From positions 13,823,001-13,887,000 of the forward strand of contig NC_088342.1 in the NCBI RefSeq assembly GCF_036884655.1: a stretch of DNA of 64,000 nt, read 5' to 3'. Below are positions 45,588 through 57,511 of the stretch, piece by piece (within the stretch, counting starts at the first letter, position 1; each line of letters opens with the position of its first letter). The notes beneath the pieces are model-generated. The model was not told the DNA's origin, ran no database searches, and was given only the letters and a program-made list of their open reading frames with translations. The position numbers and the translations under genes were made by a program. The DNA comes from Musa acuminata AAA Group. Taxonomy: Eukaryota; Streptophyta; Magnoliopsida; Zingiberales; Musaceae.

Positions 45588-46732
45588 TCATTGCCCTCTG
45601 TGAAATCTGTTATCATAGTCTTCATCATCTAGCCTTCCAACTGAAATTAAATTCAGCCTCAAGTTAACCACATGCCTCACATCCTTAAACACTAACTTGC
45701 AGCCAATGTTGATATTTAAATGGATATCACCCATGCCTATGATGTCTGCTGTGTCATAGTTGCCCATCTTGACAACACCAAAATTTCTAGACCTGTATGT
45801 AGCAAAAATCTCCCTCCGTAGTATAGCATGATAAGAAGTACCTGTGTTAATCACACACTCAAGATTCATACACACATAAGAAAAAATATTATCAGAAGGA
45901 GACAAAATCAAATAATCACCACCATGCACTATAGTTGTGATATTATTTTTTGACTCTATAGACTCTACTTCTTTTCTCTTTTTCTTGCTCTTCTTAGGTT
46001 GCTTATATTGATTCTTGTAATGTTCTTTCTCACCACAGTTATAGCAAACAATATCTTTTCTTGATCTTGACTTGCTTCTACTTATGCGTGAACTGCTTCT
46101 AGACTTTGACCTTCCTCTGTTTTCTAAGATAAGTGCCTGTGAATCATTCTGAGATGTTGCTGAACTCTTTCTTCTTAACTTCGCATTCAACAAATTGCTT
46201 GTTACTTGACTTATAGTAACAACACCATCTAGCGCAGGATTATTGAGAGAAACCACTAGTGTCTTCCAACTTTCTAGTAATGAACTGAAAAGTAACAATG
46301 CCTGTAACTCATCATCAAGAGACATTTTCATAGAAGATAACTGGTTAGTAATACTTTGCATTTCATTCAAATGCTCAGCAATAGAAGCACCATTTCTATA
46401 TTTTAGGTTCATAAGTTTTCTAATAAAAAAAGCTTTGTTGCTAGTTGTTTTTCTTTCATAGAGACTTTCCAACTTTTTCCAAAGAGAATATGCAGAAATT
46501 TCAGTAGAAACATGGTGAAAGATACTATCATCAAGCCACTATCGAATAAATCCAATTGTTTTTCTATATAACCTCTTCCACTCATCATCTGCTATAGTTG
46601 TGGGTTTTGCACTATCACCTACAAAGGTCTATATAAATCTTTACAATACAAGAGATCTTCCATTCTTGGTTTCCATATCATCCAATTGTTTTCATTTAAA
46701 CTAATCATGCGAGAAACATTACTGGCCTCCAT
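45588..46732 (-). pseudogene. Copia-D gag-protease
   Basis: 46472-45588 is open for 294 codons. It contains gag 'SLYERKTTSNKAFFIRKL', Ser/Arg-rich 'RSKSRSSSRISRSKSRSR', and a knuckle reading 'CYNCGEKEHYKNQYK' (last Cys replaced by Tyr). The protease motif reads 'CVINTGTSYHA', so the catalytic Asp is Asn. The N-terminal gag start (ATG near 46732, 'MEASNVSRMI') is separated by stops. Confidence 0.87.
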
Positions 46733-46760
46733 GTTCAAATACAAAAATTAAATCACTAAA

Positions 46761-46778
46761 ACCCTTACTCTGATACCA
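46761..46778 (-). promoter_or_regulatory. Primer-binding site of copia-D
   Basis: The minus strand reads TGGTATCAGAGTAAGGGT; one G/C-to-A/T change (AGAGC to AGAGT) from the family sequence. Confidence 0.85.
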
Positions 46779-46780
46779 GT

Positions 46781-47309
46781 TGATGGGATATAATGCGGAA
46801 TAACCTTTGTATATGAATAAATACTAGTAGGCCATGAAATGCAGCGGAATTAAATAAAATCATAATCAAATAGAACACCAAGATATACATGAAAAACTCC
46901 TCCAATGTGAAGGGTAAAAACTACGGGGTAAACTAGAGATAATCCATTATAAGAATAATGAATATATATATCTCAATCTCTTGTCCTAAACCCTAGCAAT
47001 AATTACAAGAGAACAACTAGGATACAAGGATCATGTTACCGTCCACAATATCTAAAACCTCCCCAAGTAATCATAGTAAGAGTCTACTATAGATTTGATC
47101 TAACCTGAGATGAGAAAACTGCTAGATGATTGAGAACAGTCTCTTTGCTGCTGCAAAGATCTCCTATTTGCTGCCCTTGTTGTTGCTCTATTTATAGCCT
47201 TTTTCTGTCTTTAAAATATAGTCATCCACATTCCCTAATGTTAATTATGATTAGATTAAAAGGAGATAAGATATGAGCTAATATAGTCCTATAGGCTGCC
47301 AGCCCAATA
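46781..47309 (-). repeat. 5' LTR of copia-D
   Basis: 529 bp; the terminus reads TATTGGGCTGGC where the family has TGTTGGGCTGGC. Confidence 0.85.
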
Positions 47310-47495
47310 ACCAACTGTAGCAACCGGTGGAATTAGCAACGGCGACGGGCCAATGGTTGATTTGAGCATCGAGGCCGCGTGCGAAACCATACAGTGCTCT
47401 GAGATCGCCTGGGCTACAACTGTGGTTATGGGAGTTGGAAATGAGAGAAGTGAGAGAACACAGTTGGAAGGATACGTTAAAGTGGCTATCCTCAT
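47310..47495 (-). pseudogene. PSKR-like LRR receptor-like protein, N-terminal piece
   Basis: From the ATG at 47495 the minus strand encodes a hydrophobic leader ('MRIATLTYPSNCVLSLLSF'), a plausible signal peptide. A shift into another frame then gives 'CSPGDLRALYGFARGLDAQ' and 'NSTGCYSW', the LRR N-terminal cap. The usual Cys-Cys pair of that cap is Cys-Tyr here (TAC at 47319-47317), probably a TGC-to-TAC change. The Trp codon at 47313-47311 joins the Pro-Gly-Val at 42418 on the far side of copia-D, rebuilding WPGV. Upstream, 47496-47568 is the likely promoter end but shows no clear TATA box. Confidence 0.75.
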
Positions 47496-47570
47496 GAGGT
47501 CTTTCGTTGCTATCGTCTGATCATCTAAAGCCACAATGGGTGGAGGTGGTGCGCGAGTCTTATACTAAAA

Positions 47571-47572
<2 letters not shown>

Positions 47573-47664
<92 letters not shown>
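47573..47664. repeat. (TA)n(GA)n compound microsatellite
   Basis: About 30 bp of TA repeat followed by about 60 bp of GA repeat, ~80 bp upstream of the LRR pseudogene start. Frames across it are low-complexity artefacts. Confidence 0.95.
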
Positions 47665-47667
<3 letters not shown>

Positions 47668-47894
47668 CATGATGACAAACGCAGCTTCGCTTCAAAGCTT
47701 GACCCCCAAGGTGTTCTTGACCGAGTGCAAAACCGCGTTGCTGTGTTTCGATCTTTTTCATGTGTGAAGTTGAACACATACCCTCGTAGCTGTGTATGAC
47801 AAGTCCAAGTAAAAAATTATTGCGGTGCTAAATTACCAGCTTCTTGTGAACGACTTAAATCATAGCTTAACACGAACAGTGAAGCTGAAGAGTT

Positions 47895-48065
47895 GGCCTC
47901 TATTTGAAATTAGTCTTGTATAATAGAACCACCTGCAAAGTTGTACCCAAGTAGATTTAGCAAAGGAAAGTACTTCAAATTCTCACTCTTTCCAAAAGTT
48001 AGCCATTCAATTTGTTATGGCTCAAGATGAGTGCGAGAGCAAAGTTTCTGTGATGCTTGTAACTC
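47895..48065 (-). pseudogene. Relic of PSKR-like LRR gene (copy 2, C-terminal LRRs)
   Basis: Matches the same part of the larger pseudogene as the relic at 24421. Shared words in order are TAGAACCACCTGCAAAG, AAGTAGATTTAGCA, TCTTTCCAAAAG, CCATTCAATTTGTTATG and GTGATGCTTGTAA. Heavily decayed. Together with 49645-49850 (N-terminal LRRs, same strand, correct order) it probably represents a second gene copy. Confidence 0.6.
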
Positions 48066-49644
48066 CGTATTGCATATCTATCTATGCTTACTTTTATCAA
48101 TGGGTGTTCAAAAAACTGAGGGATCTTACGAAAGAGTTATTTATTTGAAAGATTCAAGATAATTAGAGTCTCGGATAATCTACGATCGATTAAATGATTA
48201 TATGATATATCTTACTTACACGCTTGGCTCTTTTTAATTTACTAATCATTAATGATATAACCAATCAGACCGGCCACAACCCATACGAGCGAGATTCAAA
48301 TGTGTTATTGCTGATGTGCTAAGCTGTGGACTAACATAGTTTAATCAAGTCAAAATTATAAACCTAACTTCATATGCAATAAACAAAATAAGAAAAAAAG
48401 GAAACCATGGTATATTGAAAAATTCTCAAGGAGAAATTAAAGGTTTCTTGGATGATCATATAGTTAACTAGAATCAGATTTATTTTTTATTTTTTATTTT
48501 GTGATGTTAACCTCGACACCAATCTTTACAATATGACAGGTATTTACTGCTAATAATTTTATATAATATTTAATTAAAAAAATGAAAAATAAAACATGAT
48601 TTCTTTTCATATAAAAAAAATGCTATATTACTTCAAAAACTAAGGACGACCATTGGCTTGGAAACACCCCCTTCTAAATTTCGTATCATAGACAATTAAA
48701 ACATACAATATATTAGGAAACACTCTCTTCCAAATTTCTTCAATCAATTTGATGTAAGATCACGGATGATCATTGCATTGCATGCCCATAACACCTTCAT
48801 TGATGGATTGTTTGTTACTTATGTTTGATTGTATAGTTATTTGGTAATGTATTTTGCCTAGTTTTTATAAATTTTTTCTTAGTTTTTGTAAACTTATGCA
48901 ATTTGCAAGGCTACACATCGTTTGCTCATCGAACTATGCCAAAACTATTCCTTTTTGCATGTCACAATCTAATTTCTCAAGCTCATAATATAGTACAAAA
49001 TGCCAACCAGCTCAATTCCTTAGAATCGCTCGAGTGACATAAGTCTAGACGGGGCTTTGAGATAATACTACACAAAGTGTGTGTATATTTGCTTAACATC
49101 CTGGCAACCAATTGAACAATCGTTTATGGAATTACAATTATTATTTTTCCTATCAAAATCTTTGTTTTTCTTTAATCTCTTAATGCTTATTGAATTGTTT
49201 GTTTGATATGCCCTAAGGAGAGATCAGGACTTGTCTGTCACTTAAATCTAATTAATTTTTATTTTTGGTAGATCTTTCGATATTTGTTACGAGATTGATT
49301 CTAGGTTGATCTTTTACTGCTGAATATTACAAGGATGTCTAATGACTTAGTAAACTTTAATTATATCCATGGTTCTCTTCTCTAAATATACATATGAATA
49401 TAACATCTTCGTAGGAAATAAGTCAAAGATATTATAAATAATATTTTATATGGCCCAGGGAGGGTCAATCTTATCGTTGATGAGTCGTATGTGTGAATAG
49501 GGATCCATTTCCACGTGCATTCGCTGAACATCTTCTTTACGTGTAGCTTCCAAACCTTTGTTTTATGCAATTGATCTCTAACATGGATTCATATAATCCA
49601 CACAAAAGGAGAGGAACTATCGTCTCTTAAGGCATCTTTTATCG
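48066..49644. other. Unassigned AT-rich stretch between LRR relics
   Basis: In the larger copy only ~0.5 kb separates the two LRR segments, so about 1 kb here is inserted or unrelated. No coding motif, LTR pair or terminal repeat seen. A-rich and T-rich runs at 48485-48620. Confidence 0.4.
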
Positions 49645-49850
49645 AAGGGATTGAAGGTTGCTAAGCTTTCTGGGAACTTACCGCTTGGTGAGAGGCGAAT
49701 TCACAATCTTTAATGCCACATAAGAAGAGAAAACGTCTGGAATGAGCCCTTGCGGCCTATTCCATCCAAGGTTGAGCGTAGTCTAATCCTCAAAAATCGA
49801 GGTTGGTGCTACTGTCAAGAGAATTATTCCATAAATTAAGTAACCTTAAG
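49645..49850 (-). pseudogene. Relic of PSKR-like LRR gene (copy 2, N-terminal LRRs)
   Basis: Collinear with 41790-41990: CTTTCTGGGAACTTACC, the AATTCACAATCTTTAATGCC region, GGAATGAGCCCTTGC, CTATTCCATCCAAGGTTGAG and TCAAGAGAATTATTCCATA all have counterparts. It encodes the 'LNLSxNKLSGxVP' repeat region in the ancestor; now out of frame. Confidence 0.65.
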
Positions 49851-49879
49851 TAATTCTACATAGATTGGTAAACCATGTA

Positions 49880-51188
49880 GACCTTGGCTTAGTTTCCTTT
49901 TTACCAAGTTTGTAGTGGTTTTTCTGAGAGTGGAGAGAGTTCATTTTTATCACTACAAATGAGAAAATGTTGAAGTTAAGGCTAATTTAGTCAAACATAC
50001 TTAACCATATGGTTGAAGAAAGATTTTGACATCTTAAAAAAGGGTATGAATCTTTTGAAAAAATAAAAAAAAATATCTTAGATATTTTGGGTGAAAGCAA
50101 AATCCCCTTGGAAGAAGTTAATATGTCTAGGAAGTTGTCAAGATATTTTGTGAAGAGAACATATACCATCTAGAAATTTAAGAAAATCATTAACTTTTAT
50201 CTTTTATGAATAAAATCTTATACTCTCATATTCTATACAAATAAATGAGAGAGATCTCATTGTGAATATAGACTTGAACATTTAAACATAATAAAGTTAA
50301 CGTTTTGTCTTCTTCCTCCGTTACTTTCTTCCACAACTTCATCCAATTTCTAATAATATGATATTAGAGCCAAGTTATCCAAGATAACTACCAACATGTT
50401 ATTCTACATCTCACGTTTCACGGAGATAGTAGAAAAGAGATACAATGAGCCCTAAGATGAAGCCAAAAGGATTTCTTTAGGAACATGAGAAAGAAAAACA
50501 AAAAAACTCTCTTCTTGATCTATCAAAGGTTGATGAAGGAGCATTCTAGAAGGTCACTATCATGACCTAACTCTAAGCATACATGCAAAATTCTTTATAA
50601 TTCCATAAAGGAATAGAGAAGATGAAAAAGATGACTTCAAATTGGTGAGTTTGAGGCATTGAAGATGAAGGAGGTGGAGTCCTTTTCGGACTAATTCACA
50701 AGAGTTTTGATTATTGTCAACTAACTTAGAAAAAATTGTTAGACATTACAATGACAACTTGAGTGATGGAGAAAATTCTAAGACCTTTATATGTAAAATT
50801 TGATTATATTGTGGTGGTCATTCAAGAATCAAAGAATCTAAGAGCCATGACTATTGATGGGTACATTTCAAGCTCGTGGACAAAGTATACAAAAGAAGTA
50901 AGAAAAAATAAGGCAAGCTCTTCTAAGCAAACTTTCCGTCAATGACAAGAATAAATAAAGGAGAACAAAAATCCAAAGGGATCATGGTCGTGATCATGGT
51001 CGAGGCTACGAAGGAGATTGAGGGCAAGCACAACATAACAAAGATGATAAAGAATACCCTAAGAAAGGAGGAAGAGTTGGGTCTTTAAGAGGAAGTAATA
51101 ATGATAAACCCAAAGTTCATTGTTATACTTGCAATAAGATTGATCATTATTCATCGAAATGTTAGTATAACGATTCTAACTAGGTTAA
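49880..51188 (+). mobile_element. Decayed copia element: LTR end, PBS and gag
   Basis: ATGATATTAGAGCCAAG at about 50358-50374 resembles a decayed primer-binding site (TGGTATCAGAGCCA), with LTR-like AT-rich sequence before it. Gag remnants follow. 50763-50945 has 'VVIQESKNLRAMTIDGYISS'; copia gags have ESKDLxxMTIDELxGSL here. Next are a Gly/Arg-type stretch and a zinc knuckle at about 51120-51161 reading 'CYTCNKIDHYSSKC', with CCHC spacing intact. Truncated at 51189 by an F-family LTR. Confidence 0.65.
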
Positions 51189-51391
51189 TGCTAGTTACAA
51201 GTGTCATACAAACCAAGCACATGAGCAATGACATATGTGATATGTTACACAATCTTTTAGCTATTATTATTATTATTATAATATTTTCTCACTTTATATT
51301 ATTTTATTGATTTATTATGTTGTCCATGGATCTATGCAATATGAATTGAATCATAATGGGATCATAATAATAAGACAAATTCACTTGTAAA
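51189..51391 (+). repeat. Decayed F-family LTR, left part
   Basis: Starts TGCTAGTTACAAGTG and aligns with 58902 onward (CATGAGCAATGACATATGTGA; TGTCCATGGATCTATGCAAT). Interrupted at 51391 by TR-GAG-2 and resumes at 57512; GTAAA at 51387-51391 and 57512-57516. Confidence 0.75.
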
Positions 51392-53019
51392 TGTTAGGAA
51401 CGAGTATGCACTAAGAGGGGGGGGGGGGGTGAATTAGTACAGCGGTAAAATTACGTCTTCAAATCCTTTTGTTTCGATTAAAACCGATTCCGACAAAAAT
51501 CGTTTAATAAAGATCATAACTTGAAACATGTTCATAAATGTATTGAAAGCAGTACGCAATTAAAGAGGTTTGAAATAAGGTAAATTGCACAAATAGAAAT
51601 GCAAACTGAGTTTTATAGTGGTTCGGTCATCGTGACCTATATCCACTTTGCTGATTCCTCTTCCGTCGAGGCCACCGACATCCACTATCGATCTTCCTTT
51701 AATAGGCGAAGATCAACCTCCTTCTTACACCCCTCTTCTCCTTTTCATCGGTTTAGGAGATAATCTTTACAAGCACTCACTCATCTCTAAATAAAATTCT
51801 AAGCTTAGAATTTAGAGGAGGGGATTTCTCTAATGATTGCAATAACGCTCTCTGTGCTTGTGTAGGTTAACCAGGGATGAGAGGGGTATTTATGGGCCTC
51901 AAGTTGATTCAAACTTGGAGCCTAAAAACATCTCATCCCGGGTTTCCTAGGCACGGGCGGTACCATCGCTTGTGCTGGGCAGTACCACCGCCAGTGTTAG
52001 TCTGACACTAACACTACATTGGGTGGTACCACCACCTAGTCTAGCGGTACCACTGGTTGGCACCCTACCACTGGGCGGTACCACTGCCCAGACTGGTGGT
52101 ACCACTACCTGGCACCCTGCCAGGGGTGGTACCATCGCCCAAACTGGCGGTACCACCGCTTGACACAGTCTTAGAGACTGTGCCACGACGGTGTCACTTC
52201 TTGGGTCACTATTTGGGCCTTTCATTGGGCCCAACATAGTTCTTACATGGGCCCAATTGACCCATAATTTAGTTAGCCCAATTCTAATCCTAATTATGTG
52301 TTAACTATGAAATCTAAGACAAACAAGTCCTTAGGTCTTGGTTTCTTCCGGCGAGCTTTTGGCGATCTTCCAGTGAACTTCCAATGATTTCTCGACAATA
52401 TTCCAGCGGACTCCTGGTAAGCTCTTGAACTTCACGATGATCTTCTTGGTGAGTTCCGACAAGATTCTCTAGCAAGCTCTGGGACTTCTCGGTCAATTCC
52501 GATAGAACTTTCGACTAACGTCCGGACTTCCAATGAACTCTCGAACTCCCAACGAAATCACGTTCTTGACTCCGGGACTTCATTTTGCTTTATGCCTTGA
52601 TATCATAGTTAATCCTGCACACATAAAACACACTTTGATTTAGATAATTATTACTAAGCTTGAATTATGTTGTCCGATATGTCATTGGTCCATCGACGCT
52701 TCGTCCGATTCTTCGATGCATCATCCTCTCTTGCGGCCTATTACCCAATCGACTAGTTGACTTTGCAACTCCGATATCCTTGATGCAATATCCGCTCTTC
52801 TTGGTCTGATACCCGAAACCATAGTTCGAAGTCTTCTGTCGATACGTCGACCGATCCTTCGGCTTGACGTCCAATCTTCTGATATGTTCCACCGGCCCAA
52901 CATGATTCTTTCTGCTTTAATTGTCTCATCTTGATCGAAGCTTCTTGTGTCACTTAAAACATAAATTAAATCATAAACACTTATCAATTGGTTTCATCAT
53001 CAAAATATGAGATTCAACA
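51392..53019 (-). repeat. 3' LTR of TR-GAG-2
   Basis: 1628 bp. GGTACC-motif cluster at 51955-52160; perfect stem-loop 52164-52182 (CACAGTCT, loop TAG, AGACTGTG). A G-run (ten G) sits near the inner end at 51418-51429. Confidence 0.85.
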
Positions 53020-54990
53020 ATCTCCCCCTTTTTGATGATGACAACCAATTGATGACGGAGTTAACCTTAACTCCCGGAGTTTAAAGAAACTCCCCCTATC
53101 AATATGGCATATTGATAGAACTCTTGGATTCAAAAATCTAAGCAAACATGTCATGATAAAATCATGCATAATATCAACATACTTCTCCCCCTTTGTTATC
53201 AATAAAAAGGAGAAGTTTAATTATCAAGTGTTTGAGATATTCAAGTCCAAATCATTACATTAATAAATATAATATCAAGTTTTATCAAGAATGTAATTTG
53301 TAAGCTAGCAAATTTAACAAGTGTTACATCATATTAGAACATGCAAGCTAGCAGATTTTATATAATTTCAAAGCATGCAAGCTAGCAAGTTTTCATAAAC
53401 AAATACAAGATAGCATTCTTGTTGAAGTGTGCAAGCTAGCAATTCTTGCTTCCTTTTGCAATGTGCTAAGTTGCAAGTTTTGCTTCTTGAGATAGGCAAG
53501 ATAGCACTTCTGCTTCTCTTGAGATTGCAAGCTAGCAATTTATGTTCAAGACTGCAAGTTCTTTCTTGTCTTTTGAGAAGTGCAAGCTATCAATTTTGCT
53601 TTCTAGCAAGTTTTACTCCCCCTTTGTCATTGTCAAATAGAAGGGAAGAATACAATGTTGTAATTCTTTTCTCTGTACATTAATTTCCAAATCAGGACAA
53701 AAGATAAATAACAAAGATGAAAAATCAAGTCATGAATGTCAAAGTAATTTTTTCATCATTGCATACATCATTATCATAAGTTGAAGTATTACAAGCATAA
53801 TATCAAATCATCATTCATAATTATATCAATATTTCAATCATTATTTCAATCATAAAAAATGAAAGATCAAGTCTAAAATTCAAGAAATCAAGAGAAACCA
53901 TGATTCATTTTAATAAATCTCCTCTTAAATAATTAACAAAAATAATTATTAGGAGGTCATGATATAAATAAAATTCATTTAATCTTATAGGAGAACAAGA
54001 TCTCAATTCATGCATATAAAATCTCTCAATTCATTATGAATCATAAAAATTATAATTTTGAAAAATCATGATTCATAGATAGCAAAAAGAAACAAAGAGA
54101 AAATGATCTTAATTCATAGAAAGATTTCAAGTATCAAATATCGAGAAATCAAGAACATAAATTGAATTATTTTCCCCTTTAGTAAATGGCAAAGAGAAAC
54201 ATAGGAGATCAAATAAGAGATCTTGATTCATAAAAGATTTCATGTTATAAATCTCGAAAAATCAAGATAAAGCTTATTCAAATTCAAATCATTACATCAA
54301 AATCATTTTCAAGAGATTCATAAAAAAATATAGATAGATTCGTTAATCTCTCCTTTTTGAAAATCGATAGAGTAGAGAAAAAGAAAATTTTCAAGGAGAA
54401 AGCTTTCCTCTTTTTAGTGTTTTAATTCATATGATTGATTTCATATAAGCATGCCCTTATATGCCCCTTTTTCATTTATGCCAAATAAAAATATGCATCA
54501 ACATTTAAAATCGAAAAAGAACTTTCATTACAACAAAGATCGATAATCCATAAATCTCAAGAATTATCATGCATAATTTTGAAATTTATTAAGCATGATC
54601 ATTATGCATGATATCAAAACATGGTTTCAAAACATAGTTTCAAAACATCTAATATTTTCATTATATAATTACATCATTATGCATCATCAAAATTGATTTC
54701 ATCAAACATAAAACATTTTCCATTAAGACATCAAGCATGGTTTCAATCAAAATCAGAAATCATCAAGATACACATTATTTCTTCTTGAAAAATACACATA
54801 GGATCATCATTAGATTTAAATCTAACATTTTATTCCTTTAGCATAAAATATGCAATTATTATTATTATTTTCAAAATTAGCTAAAAAAAAAGCATGATCC
54901 TAAAACTTTTAACATTTTTCATTACATCATTAAACATGTAATTTTAATAAAAATATTTAAACTAAATTAAAAAATAACTTATGAAAAAAA
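53020..54990. other. AT-rich non-coding interior of TR-GAG-2
   Basis: Counterpart of 9499-11999. Degenerate GCAAGCTAGCA motifs between 53290 and 53610, and two extra polypurine-like tracts (plus strand CTCCCCCTTTGT at about 53185 and 53616). No coding signal. Confidence 0.65.
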
Positions 54991-54991
54991 A

Positions 54992-55877
54992 TTATATAAT
55001 TTTGAAATAAATTAAAGGAGTTTTGATTACCTCATCATCGAAAGCCGTTAAGGCGTAGTTTACCTCCTTGCCTTTGTTGATTTTCTCCTCGTCTTCGAAG
55101 GAGCTCGATCCATCCCAAAGTGCTTCCTTCTTCTTACGTTTATAGCAAGTAATTACGTTCTTTTTGTTCTTTAATTTTTGTTTCATGAACTTTTTAAATT
55201 TCTTAGTGAGGAGTTCAAGTTCACCGTCACTTGAGATTATGCTCGAGTGGTCTTCAATTGTTTTAATTCTAAAATCCTTCTTGTTCTTTGAAAGGTGGTT
55301 CTCATGTTCGTCAAGTGCCACATTAGTCATTTCATATGTCATTAAAGACCCAATTAGTTCTACGATAAAAAAAGTATTCAAATTTTTTGATTCTTGAATA
55401 GCCATTACTTTCGAATTCCAATTTTTAGAAAGTGATCATAAAACTTTACTAACAAGTTCAAAATTTGAAAACAATTTACCAAGAGCTTTTAAACCATTGA
55501 CGATATCCGTAAAATGGGTGTATATGTCTCCAATGGTTTAGCTTGGTTTCATATGAAAAAGTTCAAAATCATGCATCAAAAGATTTATTCTAGACTCTTT
55601 TACTTTATTAGTGCCTTCGTGTGCGATTTCGAGAGTGTGTCATATGTCAAAAGTCGTTTCACACAGAAATTTGATTAAACTCAGTTTTATCCAAAGCACA
55701 AAATAGAGCGTTCATAGCTCTAGCATTTAAGGAAAAAGTCTTCTCCAAATCATTCCAATGGTTCATTAGAAGCGAAGACATTCGAAAACCAAATTCGACT
55801 ATATGCCATAAATTCAAATCCAATAAAAGCATGAAAACTCTCATTGAATAAGGGAGGACGAATGAGAGATTGACCAT
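54992..55877 (-). pseudogene. Gag of TR-GAG-2
   Basis: 55877-55659 carries 'SLNARAMNALFCALDKTEF'. After a frameshifted middle, 55405-54992 (137 codons) gives 'MAIQESKNLNTFFIVELIGSLMTYEM', an acidic-basic spacer, and 'KFKKFMKQKLKNKKNVITCYKRKKKEALWDGSSSF' (positions about 55180-55090, quoted in part). The expected CCHC knuckle after 'ITCY' is missing: the sequence runs straight from Cys-Tyr into the Lys-rich tail. The same place in TR-GAG-1 also lacks a knuckle. Confidence 0.78.
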
Positions 55878-55949
55878 CTTGAAAGCCGAAAAGAGTCATT
55901 TCTCTTTGGGAGTTAAACCAAATGAGAAAAACGAGGCTCTGATACTAAC

Positions 55950-57511
55950 TATTAGGAACGAGTTGACACTAAGAGGGGGGGGTGAATTAGTGCAGTAGTA
56001 AAATTACGTCTTCAATTCCTTAAATTTCGATTAAACTGATTCCGATGAAAATTGTTTCATAAAGATCTTAACTTGAAACATGTTCATAAGTGTATTAAAA
56101 ATAGTAAGCAATTAAAAAGGTTTGTAGTAAGGTAAATTGCATAAAAAAAATGCAAATCGAGTTTTATAGTGGTTCGATCATCGTTACCTACATCCACTCT
56201 GTCGATTGCTCTTCCGTCGAGGCCACTGGCATCCACTATCGATCTTCCTTTAATAGGTGAAGATCAACCTCTTTCTTACACCCCTCTTTTCCTTTTCACA
56301 GGTTTAGGAGACAACCTTTGCAAGCACTCACTCCTCTCTAAACAGAATTCTAAACTTAGAATTTAGATGAGGGGATTTATCTAATGATTGCAACAACATT
56401 TTCTCACTTTTAAACTCTCTGTGCTTGTGTAGGTTAACCAGGGATGAGAGGGGTATTTATAGGCCTCAAGTTGATTTAAACTTAGAGCCTAAAAATATCT
56501 CATCCCGGGTTTTCTAGGTGCGGGCGGTACCACCGCATGTGTTGAGCGGTACCACCGCTAGTGTCGGTCTGACACTGACACTATACTAGGCGGTAACACC
56601 GCCTAGTACCCTGCCACTGAGTGGTACCATCGCCTGACACCTTGCCAAGGGCGGTACCACCGTCTGACACAGTCTCGGAGACTGTGCCACGATGGTATCA
56701 CTTCTTGGGTCACTGTTTGGGCTTTTCATTGAGCCCAACACAGTCCTTACACTGGCTCAATTGGCCCATAATTGGGTTGGCCCAATTTCAATCCCAATTA
56801 TATGCTAACTACGAAATCTAAGACAAATAAGTCCCTAGGTCTTGGTTTCTTCCGACGAACTTCCGACAAACTTTTGATGATCTCTCAGCAATGTTCCAAT
56901 GGATCCTAGCAAGCTCCTGGACTTCACGATGATCTTCTTGGTGAGTTTTGACGAGCTTCTCTGACAAGCTCTAGGACTTTTTGGTTAATTCCGACAGAAC
57001 TTCCGACTAACGTCCGGACTTTCGACAAACTCTTGAACTCCCAACGAAATCATGTTCTTGACTCTAGGACTTCATTTTACTTTATGCCTTGCTATCATAG
57101 TTAATCCTACACACATAAGACACACTTCGATCTAGATAATTATTACTAAGCTTGAATTATGTTGTCCGGCATGTCATTGGTCCATCGATGCTTTGTCCGA
57201 TTCTTCTGCGCATCGTCCTCTCTTGTGGCCTATTGCCTAATCGGCTAGTTGACTCTGTAACTCTAATATCCTTGATGCAATATTCACTCTTCTAGGCCCG
57301 ATGCCCGAAACTATGGCCCAAAGCCTTCTGTCGATACGTCGACCAATCCTTCGGCTTGACGTTCAATCTTCTGACATGTTCCACTGGCCCAATATGATTC
57401 TTCCTGCTTTAATTGTCTCATCCTGATCGAAGCTTCTTGTGTCACTCAAAATGCAGATTAAATCATAAATACTCATCGATTTATTTCGTCATCAAAATCT
57501 GAGATTCAATA
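55950..57511 (-). repeat. 5' LTR of TR-GAG-2
   Basis: 1562 bp. Both termini carry a decayed dinucleotide (plus strand TATTAGGAACG at the left; CAATA at the right). GGTACC cluster 56520-56660; perfect stem-loop 56668-56686. Confidence 0.82.

Larger units (their letters stand above)
42420..47309 (-). mobile_element. Copia-D: TNT1/Tork-like element, full domain set, truncated 3' LTR
   Basis: A minus-strand element of the A-D family with 5' LTR 46781-47309, primer-binding site, gag, protease, integrase, RT, RNase H, polypurine tract (42712-42723) and a shortened 3' LTR 42420-42711. It sits between the Trp and Pro codons of the WPGV motif in the LRR receptor's N-terminal cap. Flanks CCGGC (left) and ACCAA (right) do not match, so no target duplication is visible. 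All frames are interrupted by stops. Confidence 0.9.
51392..57511 (-). mobile_element. TR-GAG-2: second gag-only LTR element
   Basis: A 6.1-kb minus-strand element with target duplication GTAAA on both sides. LTRs at 51392-53019 and 55950-57511; polypurine tract at 53020-53035. The primer-binding site at about 55934-55949 is mutated (AGTATCAGAGCC). Same architecture as TR-GAG-1: gag remnant at 55877-54992, then ~2 kb of AT-rich DNA, and no pol domain. Two independent copies with the same layout show that the missing pol is a family property and not a local deletion. Confidence 0.85.

Noticed and set aside
47507..47779. Frames of alternating Glu-Arg or Ser-Leu
   Set aside because: Translation of the GA microsatellite; low complexity.
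54860..54990. Possible MITE or terminal-repeat element in the AT-rich part of TR-GAG-2
   Set aside because: Short A/T inverted words are expected by chance at this composition; no flanking TA or TTA duplication.
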